From contig CAJQUN010000040.1 of assembly GCA_907163345.1 (NCBI GenBank), positions 248,001-312,000 on the forward strand: a stretch of 64,000 bases of DNA, written 5' to 3'. The translations under genes were made by a program, and so were the position numbers. The DNA comes from Haberlea rhodopensis (Eukaryota; Streptophyta; Magnoliopsida; Lamiales; Gesneriaceae). Of this stretch, positions 31,315-43,123 are shown in pieces; position 1 is the first letter of the stretch, and each line of letters opens with the position of its first letter. The notes under the pieces were generated by a model, which had not been told where the DNA came from, did not search any database, and was given only the letters and a program-made list of their open reading frames with translations.

Positions 31315-33444
31315 TGTGACATCCCCGAAATGATTAATTGCTATTTGGCTTTAAATTATGTTTACATGATTAATTATGTGGTAATTGATTATGTGTTGGG
31401 ATTTATTTACCTTATGTGGAAATGCATGGTCATGTGATTAGGATGACCCGGGGTTGCATTTTAGGGTGCATGTGGTGCATGTTGGGTAAATAATATTGGA
31501 AGCATGATTTATTTGCCTTAGTTAGCAATTTATGTGAAATCATGTGTTAATTGATATTATGGTGCATTTTGAGTAAATGCTTTGGAAAATATCATGTTGG
31601 GGTGTTTTATACACCATGAAATTATTTGGTATGATTTTTAATTTAAAAACTCACCTTTATACCCAACCCCACCCCATCCACTCATATTTTACTTTACCAA
31701 ATTATCTCCAACACCCAAACCCTTCCCCTCTTCCCATATTTTCGAGTTCCACCTTTGAGGTGAAGAGGAGACCTTGCAAACTTTGATTTGTGGAAGATTG
31801 TTGGGTGATTTGAGATCCCCAAGAGGTATGGGTACCTCATGTATTAATTTTGTAAGGTTTTGGTTGAGTTTAGTTTGGTTTTAAAGGGTTTAAAATGGGT
31901 TGTGTTGGGTGTTGTGATTTTGGTAGTGTTTTGGTTGGATGTTGTTTATTTGAGTTTATGTTGATGTTTATGGGTGTTTTGAATTATTGGGTTTGATTTA
32001 TGTTGGGGTATGTGGGTGTGTATGAGAAGGGGTTGAAGATGGGTGAATAGTGCCCAAATCCCGCTTGACCACAGCTCGGCGATCGATCGGCGATTTTCTC
32101 GCGATCGATCGCGAGCAACAGGGCTGAGGCAGTGAGCCTCAGAGATCGATCGCGAGCTTGGCGCGATCGATCGGCGAGGCCGCGATCGATCGGCGCTAGC
32201 TCCGCGATCGATCGCGGATTGTGCAATTTTGTTGCCCGAGACAGTGTGTTCTCGCGATCGATCGGGGCTTGATGGCGATCGATCGCGAGACACCAAAAAT
32301 GGTGTTTTTGGGTGTTTTTGTGGGATTTTTGGTATTGGACTATTATTGAGTTCTAATATTGGTATTTGTGAATATGTAGAACCAACCCAGGTGGCAACGC
32401 AGCCAAGGAATTGAGGTCCAATCACATTCCACATTTTGGAAAGGTACGTAGTGGACGTACGGGCACCCAACGGTAACATGTATTTTATATACTCATTGAT
32501 TATGCATTGTGGATGCGGGTATATATGTGGTATTGCATTGTGGATGCATATACATGTTGATTTATGCCATATGTGGTATTGCATTGTGGATGCATATACA
32601 TGGTAATTTATGCATATTGATGTTAGATGCATATGATGGTTATTGGATGCACATCCCATGAGTCGTGGTCATCCTTTGATGATTTTAATGCTTGCCGCTT
32701 TTTGTATTGGTTCCGCCAAATGTGAAGCGAGGGGTGGGAGCGCCGCATGTCACATTTGAGCGTGGTTGTCATATGGGGCGAGGAAAGGGTATTTGCCGCT
32801 CTCTGTGAAGCGAGGGGTGGGAGCGCCGCATGTCCATTGTAGCGAGGTTATCCTATGCCGCCCATATGAATATAAGCGAGGGGCATTAAAATACACTGTG
32901 ATGGACAGACTAGGGAATGGTGACCAATATGTGGTACAGTTGAGATGGTATATGATGTCATGACATGTTTTGGCCATTAAAAATAATCTGTTGATTATAC
33001 TCATGAGTTATGGTACAGGGACAACCAAACGGGAAGCGTTTGAAATGCATGGAAAACAGGAAGTGTTTCATATTGATTATGCATTTACGCTTTATCTTCA
33101 TATTGTGTTGAATATGAATGATTATTATTGCTCATGTTTGGGGGTTGTCCTTGTAGGTACCTTTTTGGCATGATAGATGGGCTTGAACGGGTTGAGACAG
33201 TGAGCTTCACGAGCATCTTTGGTAGATGAAAGGACATGATTCTTTTGTATAGTGCCTACTCTAGGAGTAGCGTAAAACTATAGTGGACACATTCATTTGT
33301 TGGAATGTAATTAATCCTTTTGGTAGTCCTTTATTTTGGCATGTAAATGCTTAAGCTCATAGACTCAACTTGTTTACTCTACTCTGATCATTTATTTAGC
33401 TCTATTATGCCTTTATTCCGCACTTAAGGATTAGGGTCCTTACA
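31315..33444 (+). repeat. First LTR of the Tekay/Del-like element
   Basis: It starts TGTGACATCCCCGAAATG and ends GGTCCTTACA. Between 32078 and 32290 it has eight copies of CGATCGATCG in GCG-flanked contexts. GCATTGTGGATGCATATACA repeats near 32535-32600, and GAAGCGAGGGGTGGGAGCGC is duplicated near 32723 and 32808. Long minus-strand frames (32659-31946) are repeat artefacts. Confidence 0.95.
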
Positions 33445-33448
33445 TTAG

Positions 33449-33460
33449 TGGTATCAGAGC
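33449..33460 (+). promoter_or_regulatory. Primer binding site (initiator-Met tRNA type)
   Basis: TGGTATCAGAGC begins four bases after the LTR. The same site recurs at 40365-40376 after the second LTR. Confidence 0.93.
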
Positions 33461-33652
33461 CAGGTTAGAGAACCCGGGAACGAGTGAAGGGTAGCCTTAG
33501 CATGGTTGGCTAGGTGCTTACATTTGGAGCATGTTTATGCATGTGGTGCATATTATTGTATATCCTGTTATACTAACATGCTTATATCACTCCTGTTATC
33601 TAACGACATGTTATATATTGCTTTGGATTGTTGTTAACATTTGTGTTACAGC

Positions 33653-36600
33653 ATGGCTGCTAATGAGGAAGTCGGAGATGTTGGGAGTGTAAATGCGAGT
33701 ATTGGACAGGCTAATCCTCTACCTCCACCGGCTGTAGGAATGGAACCAGTGGTCCAGTTACTGCTACCGGGTGAGATTAGCTTGACGCAGTTTCTGTCTT
33801 ATCATCCGCCCCGGTTTGAGGGGACAGAGTCCGGAGAAGAAGCTGAAGAGTGGCTGGAGAGACTTGAACAGATCTTTGTATCGGCTCCGTGTGCTATTAC
33901 TGCTTGGCTGAGGCTGGCGGAGTTCCAGTTGGCTAAGAAACCACTGATGTGGTGGAGGAGCACAGTGATGGAGATGAGAGCACTGGGTGCTGTGATTGAC
34001 TGGACGCTCTTCAGGACCAGGTTCTTGAACCGATACTTCTCCGCGGCAGCAAGGCAGACAAAAGAGGATGAATTTACCAATCTGAGGCAAGGGAACATGA
34101 CAGTAGCAGACTATGCCACACAGTACTCATCACTACTTAGGTATGTCCCCCATATTGCCTCTGATGGACGTGCCAAGATGAGAAATTTCATGAAAGGACT
34201 GCGACCGGAGCTCTATGACCGGGTTATCATCAATAACCCAACTTCTTTTGATGATGCTCTCACAAGAGCGGAGCTTGCTGAGCTAGGAGTGGGAGCTTAT
34301 GCCATGCCACCACCGGTACCGCAACAGAGGCAGACTAGTGACAGTTTGAGGCCTCGGGGTGAGCCATTTAAGCCCCGTGGTGCCTCTTCATCTTCACGGT
34401 ATGGTGGGAAGAAACATTTTGGTCAGAAACAGGATGGCAAGAAAGGAAATTGGTCCGCCAGTCGAGGATCTTCACAAGGGGATAGGCCGGGAGAGCCTAG
34501 GTGCAACAATTGTGGAGGACCGCATTCTTCAAATAAGTGTCCTGCATGTTATGTCTGTGGCAAGATGGGCCACATTGCTCGGTATTGTCCCACCAGGGGA
34601 GGCCAGTCAGAGTATCAGGGCAGCAGGCCAAGGTTTGAGGACAGGACAGTGCAGCAGAGGCAGCAGTTTGGGCCTCGTCCATCGGGAGGTCAGACAGTGG
34701 GACCACCCCAGGGGCAAGTATATGCACTGACCAGGGAGCAGGCTCAGGCAGCTCCAGAGGAGGTGATTGCCGGTACGTGTCATTTATTTACGTACCCTGC
34801 TTTTGTTTTGATAGATACAGGTGCCTCCCATTCCTTTGTGTCTGTGGGATTTGTGGAAAGACACCATATGCGCACGTCTTCTTTGCCCACGCCTCTTTTG
34901 GTCTCGACACCCACTGGAAGAAATGTTGTTGCTGATCAGTTTATGACAGACTGCCTCATTTATTTTGAGGGCAACGAGTTGAGATCAGACTTGATTGTGC
35001 TGGGTATGTCAGACTTCGACTGCATCTTGGGAATTGATGTTCTGAACAGATATCAGGCAGTGGTAGATTGCCGACAGAGGACAGTGAAGTTCAGACCTGA
35101 GTTGGGCAGTCAGTGGACTTTCTTTGGCAACGGGTCTCGTGCGAAGATTCCGTTGATTTCAGCGATCAAGATGTCTCAGTTGTTGGAACGTGGCCACACG
35201 GGCTATCTTATTTATGCCGTGGACACGTCTGGAAAGAGTAAAGAACTGAGGGTTGAGGATGTACCAGTTGTAGCAGAATTTGCTGATGTATTTCCAGAAG
35301 AGATCCCAGGATTTCCACCGGCCAGGGAAGTTGAATTTGGGATCGAGTTGTTGCCAGGGACATCCGCTATCTCTCGTGCACCTTATAGGATGGCACCGGC
35401 AGAGTTGAGAGAGTTGAAAGAACAGTTGCAGGATCTCTTGGACAAGGGGTATATACGCCCGAGCGTGTCGCCATGGGGCGCACCAGTCCTCTTTGTGAAG
35501 AAGAAGGACGGTTCGATGCGGCTGTGCATCGATTACCGGCAGCTGAATAAGGCTACAGTGAAGAACAAGTATCCTCTCCCAAGGATTGACGACTTGTTTG
35601 ATCAGTTGCAAGGTACCAGGGTGTATAGTAAGATTGATTTGAGATCCGGGTATCATCAGATTCAGGTCAGAGAGGAAGATGTGCAGAAGACAGCGTTCCG
35701 GACTCGATACGGGCATTATGAGTTCTTAGTAATGCCGTTCGGTGTGACGAACGCCCCGGCCGTCTTTATGAGTCTGATGAACAGAGTGTTTCAGCCGTAT
35801 CTTGATCAGTTCGTCATCGTGTTTATTGACGATATTCTTATCTACTCCCGGAGTGAGGAAGATCATGTGAAACACTTGAGGACAGTGCTTCAGATTCTTA
35901 GAGAGCATCAGCTGTTTGCTAAGCTCAGTAAGTGCGAGTTTTGGCTGAGCAGTGTGGTGTTTCTGGGGCATGTCATTTCGAGCAGTGGGATATCTGTGGA
36001 CCCCAAGAAGATTGAGGCTGTGATGGAGTGGGCTGCCCCCACTTCTGTGCCTGAAATTCGGAGTTTTCTTGGTTTGGCCGGGTACTATCGGCGCTTTGTT
36101 GAGGGCTTCTCGAAGATTGCTAAGCCGCTGACTCAGTTGACTCAGAAGGGTGTGCCTTTCTATTGGTCAGAAGCTTGTGAGGAGAGCTTCCAGGAGTTGA
36201 AGCACCGGTTGACGACGGCGCCAGTGTTAGTGATCCCGACGGAGAACTCCAGATTTGTTCTTTATACTGATGCATCACTACAGGGCCTTGGATGTGTTCT
36301 GATGCAAGATAAGCATGTGGTAGCTTATGCATCGAGGCAGTTGAAGCCGCATGAGACCAGATATCCAGTTCATGACTTGGAATTGGCGGATATCATCTTC
36401 GCCCTGAAGATTTGGAGACATTACTTATATGGCACTTCATTCACCATGTACACGGATCACAAAAGCCTCAAGTTTCTATTCACTCAGGCGGAGCTGAACA
36501 TGAGACAGAGGAGATGGATGGACCTACTCAAGGACTATGATTGCGAGATTGAGTACCATCCTGGGAAGGCCAATTTGACAGCAGACGCTTTGAGCCGGAA

Positions 36601-38217
36601 AGTGAGGAGTTCTGCTGAGGACGTCATCCATTTGTCGGCTCTGATGACCTCCTATTGCCATCTCGGCTATGATTTTGATATAGATGCATCACCAGTGTAT
36701 GTCTCTACCTTATTAGCTGAGCCAGATATTTATGAGAACATCAGGAGAGCTCAGAGATCAGATACTGAGGTTCAGAGATGGTTGGCTATAGTGCATCTTG
36801 GTCAGCCGACGAAGTTCAGAGTGGCCGACGACGGATCTTTGAGATTGGGTAACCGCTGGGTAGTTCCGAGTACGCCGGAGTTGCGTAAGGAATCTTGGGG
36901 CGAGCTCACAGTAGCAGACTTAGCATCCACCCAGGCGGGAAGAAGATGTACAGAGATCTGCGTGGTCAGTTTTGGTGGAAGAGAATGAAGTCCGATGTCG
37001 TCGCTTTTGTGAAGAGGTGTTTGATCTGCCAGCAGGTTAAGGCAGAGAGACAGAGACCTGGCGGCGAGTTGAGAAGTTTGGAGATACCGAAGTGGAAGTG
37101 GGAGCACATTTCCATGGACTTCGTGACTCATTTGCCGAGGAGTGCTTCAGGCTTCGATGCTATTTGGGTGATTGTGGACAGATTGACTAAGGTAGCCCAC
37201 TTTATCCCCTATAGCATGACATTTACATTTTTGAGGATGGCGCAGTTGTATATTAGAGATGTGGTGAGATTGCATGGGATCCCCGTTTCCATTGTGTCAG
37301 ATCGAGATCCGCGATTCACATCTCATTTCTGGGAAGGCCTTCAGTCAGCTTTGGGAACTGAGGTCAGATTGAGCACTGCTTATCATCCTCAGACGGATGG
37401 CCAGACCGAGCGCACTATTCAGACGCTCGAGGACATGTTAAGAGCTTGCGTTTTGGAGTTCGATGCCTCTTGGCAGGATTCAGTGCCTTTGGTAGAGTTT
37501 TCGTATAACAATAGCTACCAGGCAAGTATTCAGATGGCTCCGTTTGAAGCTCTTTATGGCAGAAGATGTAGATCGCCCTTGTGTTGGGATGATTTGGACA
37601 GTAGATCAGTCGGAGGGCCTGAGTTGATCCGGGAAATGGAAGAGAAGATAAAGACTATAAGGCAGAAAATGAAAGCAGCCCAAGACAGACAGGCAGCTTA
37701 TGCGAATAAACGGCGGAGACCGTTAGAGTTTCAGTTGGGAGATAAGGTCTTTTTGAAGATCTCGCCTTTCAGAGGCGTTGTGCGGTTTGGGATGCGCGGG
37801 AAACTGTCTCCGAGGTATGTTGGACCGTACGAGATTTTGCAGCGCATTGGCACATTGGCTTACCGACTGGCTTTGCCGCCTTCTTTATCTGGGATACATG
37901 ATGTGTTTCATGTATCGATGCTGTGAAAGTATGAGCCGGATCCGTCTCACGTGTTACAGCCTTCCGAAGTTCAGTTAGAGTCAGATATATCTTATGTGGA
38001 ACGGCCTGTTAGAATTCTGGACAGAGCAGACCGTAGACTTCGGAATAAAGTGATACCGATGATCAAAGTTCAGTGGGATCGCAAGGGTGTCGAGGAGGCT
38101 ACGTGGGAGACGGAGCAGCATATGGTGCAGCACTACCCGGAACTATTCTCTGGTATGAGTTTATGTTTAGTTTCTGTTGGGGTAAGTGCATGTGATTTCG
38201 AGGACGAAATCTTATAA
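33653..38217 (+). pseudogene. Tekay/Del-like gag-pol polyprotein with one frameshift and one stop
   Basis: The start MAANEEVGDVG follows the PBS region (an upstream in-frame Met at 33641 is less likely). The order is gag capsid (about residues 60-200), CCHC knuckle CYVCGKMGHIARYC (about 34540-34585), protease LIDTGASHSFV (about 34808), reverse transcriptase (LDLRSGYHQI equivalent IDLRSGYHQI and the catalytic FIDDILIYS near 35822), RNase H (LYTDASLQGLGCVLMQ, 36262), integrase (H-H-C-C zinc motif, DFVTHLP, SDRDPRFTSHFW, QTDGQTERT), then a chromodomain (YVERPVRILDRADRRLRNK to EEATWETE). Two lesions break it: a one-base deletion near 36892 at the start of the integrase zinc domain, and TGA at 37924-37926, probably from CGA. 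All catalytic residues are otherwise in place, so inactivation is recent. Confidence 0.93.
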
Positions 38218-38229
38218 GTAGGGGAGTAT
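38216..38229 (+). promoter_or_regulatory. Polypurine tract before the second LTR
   Basis: AAGTAGGGGAGTAT directly precedes TGTGACATC. The upstream GATTTCGAGGACGAAATC palindrome, which also encodes the end of pol, is a hallmark of Tekay/Del elements. Confidence 0.85.
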
Positions 38230-40360
38230 TGTGACATCCCCGAAATGATTAATTGCTATTTGGCTTTAAATTATGTTTACATGATTAATTATGTGGTAAT
38301 TGATTATGTGTTGGGATTTATTTACCTTATGTGGAAATGCATGGTCATGTGATTAGGATGACCCGGGGTTGCATTTTAGGGTGCATGTGGTGCATGTTGG
38401 GTAAATAATATTGGAAGCATGATTTATTTGCCTTAGTTAGCAATTTATGTGAAATCATGTGTTAATTGATATTATGGTGCATTTTGAGTAAATGCTTTGG
38501 AAAATATCATGTTGGGGTGTTTTATACACCATGAAATTATTTGGTATGATTTTTAATTTAAAAACTCACCTTTATACCCAACCCCACCCCATCCACTCAT
38601 ATTTTACTTTACCAAATTATCTCCAACACCCAAACCCTTCCCCTCTTCCCATATTTTCGAGTTCCACCTTTGAGGTGAAGAGGAGACCTTGCAAACTTTG
38701 ATTTGTGGAAGATTGTTGGGTGATTTGAGATCCCCAAGAGGTATGGGTACCTCATGTATTAATTTTGTAAGGTTTTGGTTGAGTTTAGTTTGGTTTTAAA
38801 GGGTTTAAAATGGGTTGTGTTGGGTGTTGTGATTTTGGTAGTGTTTTGGTTGGATGTTGTTTATTTGAGTTTATGTTGATGTTTATGGGTGGTTTTGAAT
38901 TATTGGGTTTGATTTATGTTGGGGTATGTGGGTGTGTATGAGAAGGGGTTGAAGATGGGTGAATAGTGCCCAAATCCCGCTTGACCACAGCTCGGCGATC
39001 GATCGGCGATTTTCTCGCGATCGATCGCGAGCAACAGGGCTGAGGCAGTGAGCCTCAGAGATCGATCGCGAGCTTGGCGCGATCGATCGGCGAGGCCGCG
39101 ATCGATCGGCGCTAGCTCCGCGATCGATCGCGGATTGTGCAATTTTGTTGCCCGAGACAGTGTGTTCTCGCGATCGATCGGGGCTTGATGGCGATCGATC
39201 GCGAGACACCAAAAATGGTGTTTTTGGGTGTTTTTGTGGGATTTTTGGTATTGGACTATTATTGGGTTCTAATATTGGTATTTGTGAATATGTAGAACCA
39301 ACCCAGGTGGCAACGCAGCCAAGGAATTGAGGTCCAATCACATTCCACATTTTGGAAAGGTACGTAGTGGACGTACGGGCACCCAACGGTAACATGTATT
39401 TTATATACTCATTGATTATGCATTGTGGATGCGGGTATATATGTGGTATTGCATTGTGGATGCATATACATGTTGATTTATGCCATATGTGGTATTGCAT
39501 TGTGGATGCATATACATGGTAATTTATGCATATTGATGTTAGATGCATATGATGGTTATTGGATGCACATCCCATGAGTCGTGGTCATCCTTTGATGATT
39601 TTAATGCTTGCCGCTTTTTGTATTGGTTCCGCCAAATGTGAAGCGAGGGGTGGGAGCGCCGCATGTCACATTTGAGCGTGGTTGTCATATGGGGCGAGGA
39701 AAGGGTATTTGCCGCTCTCTGTGAAGCGAGGGGTGGGAGCGCCGCATGTCCATTGTAGCGAGGTTATCCTATGCCGCCCATATGAATATAAGCGAGGGGC
39801 ATTAAAATACACTGTGATGGACAGACTAGGGAATGGTGACCAATATGTGGTACAGTTGAGATGGTATATGATGTCATGACATGTTTTGGCCATTAAAAAT
39901 AATCTGTTGATTATACTCATGAGTTATGGTACAGGGACAACCAAACGGGAAGCGTTTGAAATGCATGGAAAACAGGAAGTGTTTCATATTGATTATGCAT
40001 TTACGCTTTATCTTCATATTGTGTTGAATATGAATGATTATTATTGCTCATGTTTGGGGGTTGTCCTTGTAGGTACCTTTTTGGCATGATAGATGGGCTT
40101 GAACGGGTTGAGACAGTGAGCTTCACGAGCATCTTTGGTAGATGAAAGGACAGGATTCTTTTGTATAGTGCCTACTCTAGGAGTAGCGTAAAACTATAGT
40201 GGACACATTCATTTGTTGGAATGTAATTAATCCTTTTGGTAGTCCTTTATTTTGGCATGTAAATGCTTAAGCTCATAGACTCAACTTGTTTACTCTACTC
40301 TGATCATTTATTTAGCTCTATTATGCCTTTATTCCGCACTTAAGGATTAGGGTCCTTACA
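38230..40360 (+). repeat. Second LTR of the Tekay/Del-like element
   Basis: Nearly identical to 31315-33444, with the same eight CGATCGATCG copies (about 38995-39205). It serves as 3' LTR of the full copy and as 5' LTR of the truncated copy. Confidence 0.95.
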
Positions 40361-40568
40361 TTAGTGGTATCAGAGCCAGGTTAGAGAACCCGGGAACGAG
40401 TGAAGGGTAGCCTTAGCATGGTTGGCTAGGTGCTTACATTTGGAGCATGTTTATGCATGTGGTGCATATTATTGTATATCCTGTTATACTAACATGCTTA
40501 TATCACTCCTGTTATCTAACGACATGTTATATATTGCTTTGGATTGTTGTTAACATTTGTGTTACAGC

Positions 40569-41333
40569 ATGGCTGCTAATGAGGAAGTCGGAGATGTTGG
40601 GAGTGTAAATGCGAGTATTGGACAGGCTAATCCTCTACCTCCACCGGCTGTAGGAATGGAACCAGTGGTCCAGTTACTGCTACCGGGTGAGATTAGCTTG
40701 ACGCAGTTTCTGTCTTATCATCCGCCCCGGTTTGAGGGGACAGAGTCCGGAGAAGAAGCTGAAGAGTGGCTGGAGAGACTTGAACAGATCTTTGTATCGG
40801 CTCCGTGTGCTATTACTGCTTGGCTGAGGCTGGCGGAGTTCCAGTTGGCTAAGAAACCACTGATGTGGTGGAGGAGCACAGTGATGGAGATGAGAGCACT
40901 GGGTGCTGTGATTGACTGGACGCTCTTCAGGACCAGGTTCTTGAACCGATACTTCTCCGCGGCAGCAAGGCAGACAAAAGAGGATGAATTTACCAATCTG
41001 AGGCAAGGGAACATGACAGTAGCAGACTATGCCACACAGTACTCATCACTACTTAGGTATGTCCCCCATATTGCCTCTGATGGACGTGCCAAGATGAGAA
41101 ATTTCATGAAAGGACTGCGACCGGAGCTCTATGACCGGGTTATCATCAATAACCCAACTTCTTTTGATGATGCTCTCACAAGAGCGGAGCTTGCTGAGCT
41201 AGGAGTGGGAGCTTATGCCATGCCACCACCGGTACCGCAACAGAGGCAGACTAGTGACAGTTTGAGGCCTCGGGGTGAGCCATTTAAGCCCCGTGGTGCC
41301 TCTTCATCTTCACGGTATGGTGGGAAGAAATGA
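40569..41333 (+). pseudogene. Truncated duplicate of Tekay-like gag
   Basis: 254 codons are identical in translation to the start of the first gag (33653 onward), up to SRYGGKK. At 41330/41331 homology ends and a stop from the flanking DNA follows at once. The CCHC knuckle and all of pol are missing. Identity over the whole stretch shows the duplication is as recent as the LTR pair. Confidence 0.93.
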
Positions 41334-41403
41334 CTGTAACTATGGTAAATGGGATAATTCGACAATGATTTAGGTCTCTCTCAATTTGGGTTGTTTGGCC
41401 TGA

Positions 41404-41534
41404 TTGACCGTAAATATAACGATCCTAAGATAGTATTTTTTGTCTGATAAGCTTCGATCCGTATGAAAGGCGTAACGATCTAAGCATTATGTAGGAGAGA
41501 GACTCGGGTGGAATAGATTTATTTGTGAAGATCG
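41404..41534 (+). pseudogene. Decayed plastid 23S rRNA fragment in nuclear DNA (NUPT)
   Basis: The stretch follows the conserved domain V part of large-subunit rRNA. GACCGTAAATATAACGATCC matches the universal GGCCGTAACTATAACGGTCC. AAAGGCGTAACGATCT and GGAGAGAGACTCGG then match the plastid version (from memory, the mitochondrial one differs here), and TTTGTGAAGAT follows. Scattered transitions, mostly C to T and G to A, and a few indels show an old nuclear copy. It is too short and diverged to function. It sits about 70 bp from the broken end of the Tekay-like tandem copy. Confidence 0.78.
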
Positions 41535-43123
41535 TAATTAACACATGATCGAGTTTTCCGGCAAATGGAAAGTACCTTTTTTATTTTTTAAATTTTAGAG
41601 AATTAACTATTTTTAATATTTTTAGAGATTTGATTTTTAAAACAGTTTTCTTGATAAATATATTACTGATATTTGAGATACTTTAAAGTTTAGAATTTAT
41701 TATTCTAAATGTTTATATAATAATATTAGATGAATTTAGGAAGAATGAAATACTAAATTAGTAATAATTATATTGAGATTTTCAAAAATAATGTGAAAAA
41801 AAATATGCTTGGAAGTAATCATGTTATCATCGCGTAAGATAGATTATAAGACAAAAGGACTCAGTAAATTTCTTCTTATCTTAGATGATAAAATACACTT
41901 TTCTTGATCATTTGTTACGAAGAAAACAGGGAATTTTGGAGCTGCATTGGGGTTAATACCTTCCAATGGCCCCAAATAATGTGTGGACTCACGACTTCAA
42001 AATGAGTTGGGACTGTTCGTGGTGGAGTCGGGGTTCGAAATTCCCAAAAAACACCGCCATGGCGAGATAAAGAGTGTTTGCAAACAATAAATTTCGAAGT
42101 ACTTCATCTTCATTTTTGTCCAAGGAGGCAGAAAGAAAGCTCATGATAAAGCCATCCAGAACACCAAAAGAACTGAGTCCGGATCTGAAACCTCATACTC
42201 GGTCCGATGCAACTTATGATATAAGCAAACAATATTATATCAAGAGATATCACCAAAAGACACCATTAGGAGGCAATGCATCACGAAATAACACATATTT
42301 ACATGAAGAGCTGCAGCCTGTGGAAAAATCTGCATGGCACGACCGATCACGACAAAGGCCGCGATCAATCTCGCTATTACCACCAAAACACTGGGGCCGA
42401 AATGCCTAGAGCGATCGATCGCACTATTTGACGCGATCGATCGCGCCTCACAGTTTCTTTCATTTTGAACTTCTTAGATTTTTCCTCATTTGCTTGCTTA
42501 ATTTCATTTCATTAAACATTTTTATCCAACAAAAATTCATAACTTCCGAACTAATAATGCCATTTATAGAATAATGCTTTTAGTGGATGTATTCAACCGA
42601 TACTCTTAATGACTTTTGTAGAGTTTAAAACTCTAGAGTTATTCAATCACTCGATTTGACAAGACGTGGTGACTCCAGTATAGTAGGAATGTGAGTTATC
42701 TGCACATCAGTTGCGGTAGTGTTGACGTGCTGACCTCCAGCTTGCCAGTATAGTAGGAACATGAGTTAACTGCACAGCATTCAGGGACGATCGATTGCCC
42801 TAGATTCATTTATAACATGCAAATATCAAATATAACTGCACGAAAAGAGATTATCGTTCTTCGATGTAAATCTGAAAGCGGTGATCCCTCGAGTCAAAAC
42901 AACCTGATCACTTCTACAAGCCCAACATCAATGCTAGTTAGATGTCAGCGTTTCTATGACAGGAACTATGCGATTCTGGTTTATAGAGTTGTGTTTTTTT
43001 TTGTTTAAGGTACTGTTGCGATTTCCCTATAGATATTATTAAGTCAGTAATGTAATTTTGGGTGCTTAAAATCCAGCAGGCCAATATATGGCTTGTAGAG
43101 CATATATTATCTAACACAAAAAC
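41535..43123. other. Intergenic region with GATCGATC motifs, no clear gene
   Basis: A 111-codon plus-strand frame (42074-42409) matches nothing I recognise. At 42409-42450 two copies of GCGATCGATCGC-like palindromes occur in an LTR-like context, recalling the Athila LTRs at 45289 and 50739. A CCAGTATAGTAGGAA motif repeats near 42673 and 42745. Confidence 0.4.

Larger units (their letters stand above)
31315..41330 (+). mobile_element. Young Tekay/Del-like chromovirus: LTR, gag-pol, LTR, second truncated gag
   Basis: Two LTRs (31315-33444, 38230-40360) of 2130 and 2131 bp differ by only about three changes seen by eye: A32349/G39265, T33237/G40153 and a one-base insertion near 38891. Both are followed by the same PBS and the same gag start. 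The first internal region is full length (33445-38229). The second stops at 41330 within gag, after YGGKK. The period is 6915 bp. A chromodomain of the YVERPVRILDRADR type places it in the Tekay/Del lineage. The LTR-internal-LTR-internal order suggests unequal recombination between copies, or a tandem array cut at its right end. There is no right-hand TSD because the right end is truncated. Confidence 0.93.

Noticed and set aside
31946..32659. 237-codon minus-strand frame in the LTR (and its twin at 38883-39575)
   Set aside because: It reads through the GATCGATC cluster (DRS-rich) inside an LTR and is present only because both LTRs are identical. No independent evidence of coding.
33764..34098. 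Minus-strand frames of about 100 codons opposite gag
   Set aside because: Shadows of the strongly supported gag frame; the same holds for 40680-41014.
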